Source: Larix sibirica
Taxonomy: Eukaryota > Streptophyta > Pinopsida > Pinales > Pinaceae
NCBI GenBank assembly: GCA_004151065.3
Contig: NWUY0300098739.1
Location: 1 to 20,476 of the forward strand
Direction of reading: 5' to 3'
Length of the DNA stretch: 20,476 bases
The position numbers and the translations under genes are program-made. Under the pieces are notes generated by a model. It worked only from the letters and a program-made list of their open reading frames with translations. It was not told where the DNA came from and searched no databases. Shown here piece after piece: positions 19,319 to 20,476 of this stretch. The stretch's first letter is position 1. Every line of letters begins with the position of its first letter.

Positions 19319-19816
19319 TCAAAAAAAAAAGTAACTATGGGAAGAATGATCAATAAGTAAGCCATCCCTCCAATCCTCTACAAAAATGGTGCCCTCCAGA
19401 GAAAGTAGAGCCCGCTTGGAAAGTTCGTCCGCCAATGTATTGTACTCACGAAAAATGTGAGTAAAAGAGATTAGCCCAAAATAATTGATAAGTTTTCGAG
19501 CATCCCGAAGCCAGTAATCCAGTTGGATCACTTTGAGGGAAAATAAGCCACGAGCCCACTCAATGATGACACACGAGTCGCCCGAAATATGAGCAAGAGG
19601 GATATTTCTGCCCTTGGCAATGTACAAAACCAACCAAAGAGCAATGAGCTCACTCCGTGTATTGGAACCCATACCGCAATTGAACCAAAGTTTGATGCAG
19701 TGATTTGCCGCAATATGGATAATAGCACCCACACCATCCAACAACATGATCTGTTGTGAGGCGCCATCAAAGCCCCCCCAAGGCCAAGTAACATCCGTAG
19801 ACGGAGCCGCACGCTT
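19319..19816 (-). pseudogene. LINE-C ORF2 C-terminal RNase H domain, open frame
   Basis: The frame is open from after a stop at 19816-19818 to TGA at 19319-19321, about 165 codons. RNase H degrades the RNA strand of RNA-DNA hybrids. Motifs in order: WPWGGFDGAS (first catalytic Asp), GSNTRSELIALW (catalytic Glu), AHISGDSCVIIEWA (Asp), and FREYNTLADELSKRALL (last Asp), so the D-E-D-D set is complete. The first in-frame Met is at 19747, after the FDGA motif, so this is a fragment of a longer ORF2 and not an independent gene. It differs clearly from the RNase H copies of LINE-A and LINE-B and looks much less decayed. Confidence 0.85.
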
Positions 19817-19819
19817 TCA

Positions 19820-20476
19820 TAATGAATATGGAGGTTGTAAGGTTCTAGAACAAAAGCACGAGTAGGGTTTAAATCACTCTATTCTAGTTTTTTTTAACCT
19901 AAGTTTAAAGAGTTTTATTAGAAGTCTAAAAGGTTGCGATAATTTAACTTTTGCATTGAGATTATAATCTCAACTTTATAGTTAAGGTTCTACGAGTTAC
20001 AGGCATATTTTGATATATATTTTTATCATTTTTTTCTAAACTTTTTGAGTATCGGAAGAATTTTTTACAGAAAATTAAATAATTTATTTTTTTCCTTTGA
20101 TAGACCAAAATTGGTCTCAATGGACCATAACCATCACCATCATCATCAAAATGTGTGGTGTTTAATTTTAGCTTTAGATTTTGTAGTTATCTTTTTCTTT
20201 TAAATTTTGGTGTCTTCCCCTTTAGAGGTTGTCGATTACATCTCATTCTCTTCATGCGATGTGCATTGGATCATGTTCCATTGTGGTTTTGGATGATCCT
20301 TCCTCTATTCATGCTTTGTTTTACTAATAATGTATGAGGCATTATCAATGAATAATTAGTTGCACAATTGTATCAACTCCGTGGCACTTTTTTAACCGTA
20401 TTTTAAATCTTCATGTCATAATTTACCCTAGAAACCTTTAATCGAGAAAACCAACAAAACTTAGAGTTGCACCTCT
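19820..20476. other. AT-rich sequence, nothing recognised
   Basis: Long T runs and no domain-like translation. A 60-codon plus frame at 20155-20337 is hydrophobic and aromatic but lacks any recognised motif. Confidence 0.55.

Larger units (their letters stand above)
18896..19818 (-). mobile_element. LINE-C: 5'-truncated LINE, RNase H and 3' UTR
   Basis: On the minus strand an RNase H coding segment (19816-19319) is followed by a GC-richer 3' untranslated region of about 420 bp and a run of eight A (plus-strand T8 at 18896-18903). No RT or endonuclease is present at higher coordinates, so the copy is 5'-truncated near 19818. No convincing target-site duplication was found; only a 6-bp GTAGAC is shared between the ends. 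Confidence 0.75.

Noticed and set aside
18890-19801. GTAGAC at both ends of LINE-C as a target-site duplication
   Set aside because: It is only 6 bp, occurs twice more inside the 3' UTR repeat, and the right copy lies within coding sequence of RNase H.
20155-20337. 60-codon hydrophobic plus-strand frame
   Set aside because: T-rich sequence gives Phe/Leu-rich frames by chance; no motif and no context.
1-20476. CRISPR arrays, rRNA or tRNA genes, bacterial operons
   Set aside because: No regularly spaced identical repeats with unique spacers and no RNA gene signatures were seen. The tRNA-like matches are primer sites of LTR elements only.

Overview
The window looks like repeat-rich nuclear DNA of a seed plant with a large genome; a gymnosperm would fit, but nothing seen here fixes the species. 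The base composition is AT-rich. There is no bacterial-style gene packing and no intact host gene. Almost everything recognisable is retrotransposon debris: LTR elements with initiator-Met-tRNA-type primer sites, and plant L1-type LINEs with DUF4283-like ORF1, endonuclease, reverse transcriptase and a C-terminal RNase H.

Layout: (1) 1-700 is non-coding with a minisatellite-like repeat at its left edge. (2) 700-1558 is a CT-rich polypyrimidine tract ending in (CT)16. (3) 1527-7401 is a degenerate, apparently non-autonomous Ty3/gypsy-like LTR element on the minus strand. It has a partial 3' LTR (1559-2138), polypurine tract, unrecognised internal ORFs, a gag-like ORF with a broken zinc knuckle, a primer-binding site, and a long 5' LTR (5565-7401) that carries two different tandem arrays. 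No reverse transcriptase or integrase is visible. (4) 7402-8110 is the 5' end (LTR, PBS, leader) of a second, copia-like LTR element on the minus strand, apparently interrupted by the gypsy-like element. (5) 8111-9300 is mostly unassigned. (6) About 9310-14641 is a nearly full-length but heavily broken LINE on the minus strand (LINE-A). (7) 14967-16728 is a 5'-truncated LINE on the plus strand (LINE-B), bounded by a 17-bp target-site duplication and a short poly(A). (8) 17430-18085 is an orphan LINE ORF1 fragment, minus strand. (9) 18896-19818 is a 5'-truncated LINE on the minus strand (LINE-C) whose RNase H is still open and keeps all four acidic residues. The rest is AT-rich sequence with nothing recognised.

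The elements do not work together as a system; the window records successive insertions. The points most worth a second look are the ORF2 extension of about 380 codons after RNase H in LINE-B, the gag-only gypsy-like element with a lineage-specific ORF and a repeated Cys/Trp module, the triplicated LTR-end/primer-site unit, and the alternating 60/40-bp array in its LTR.
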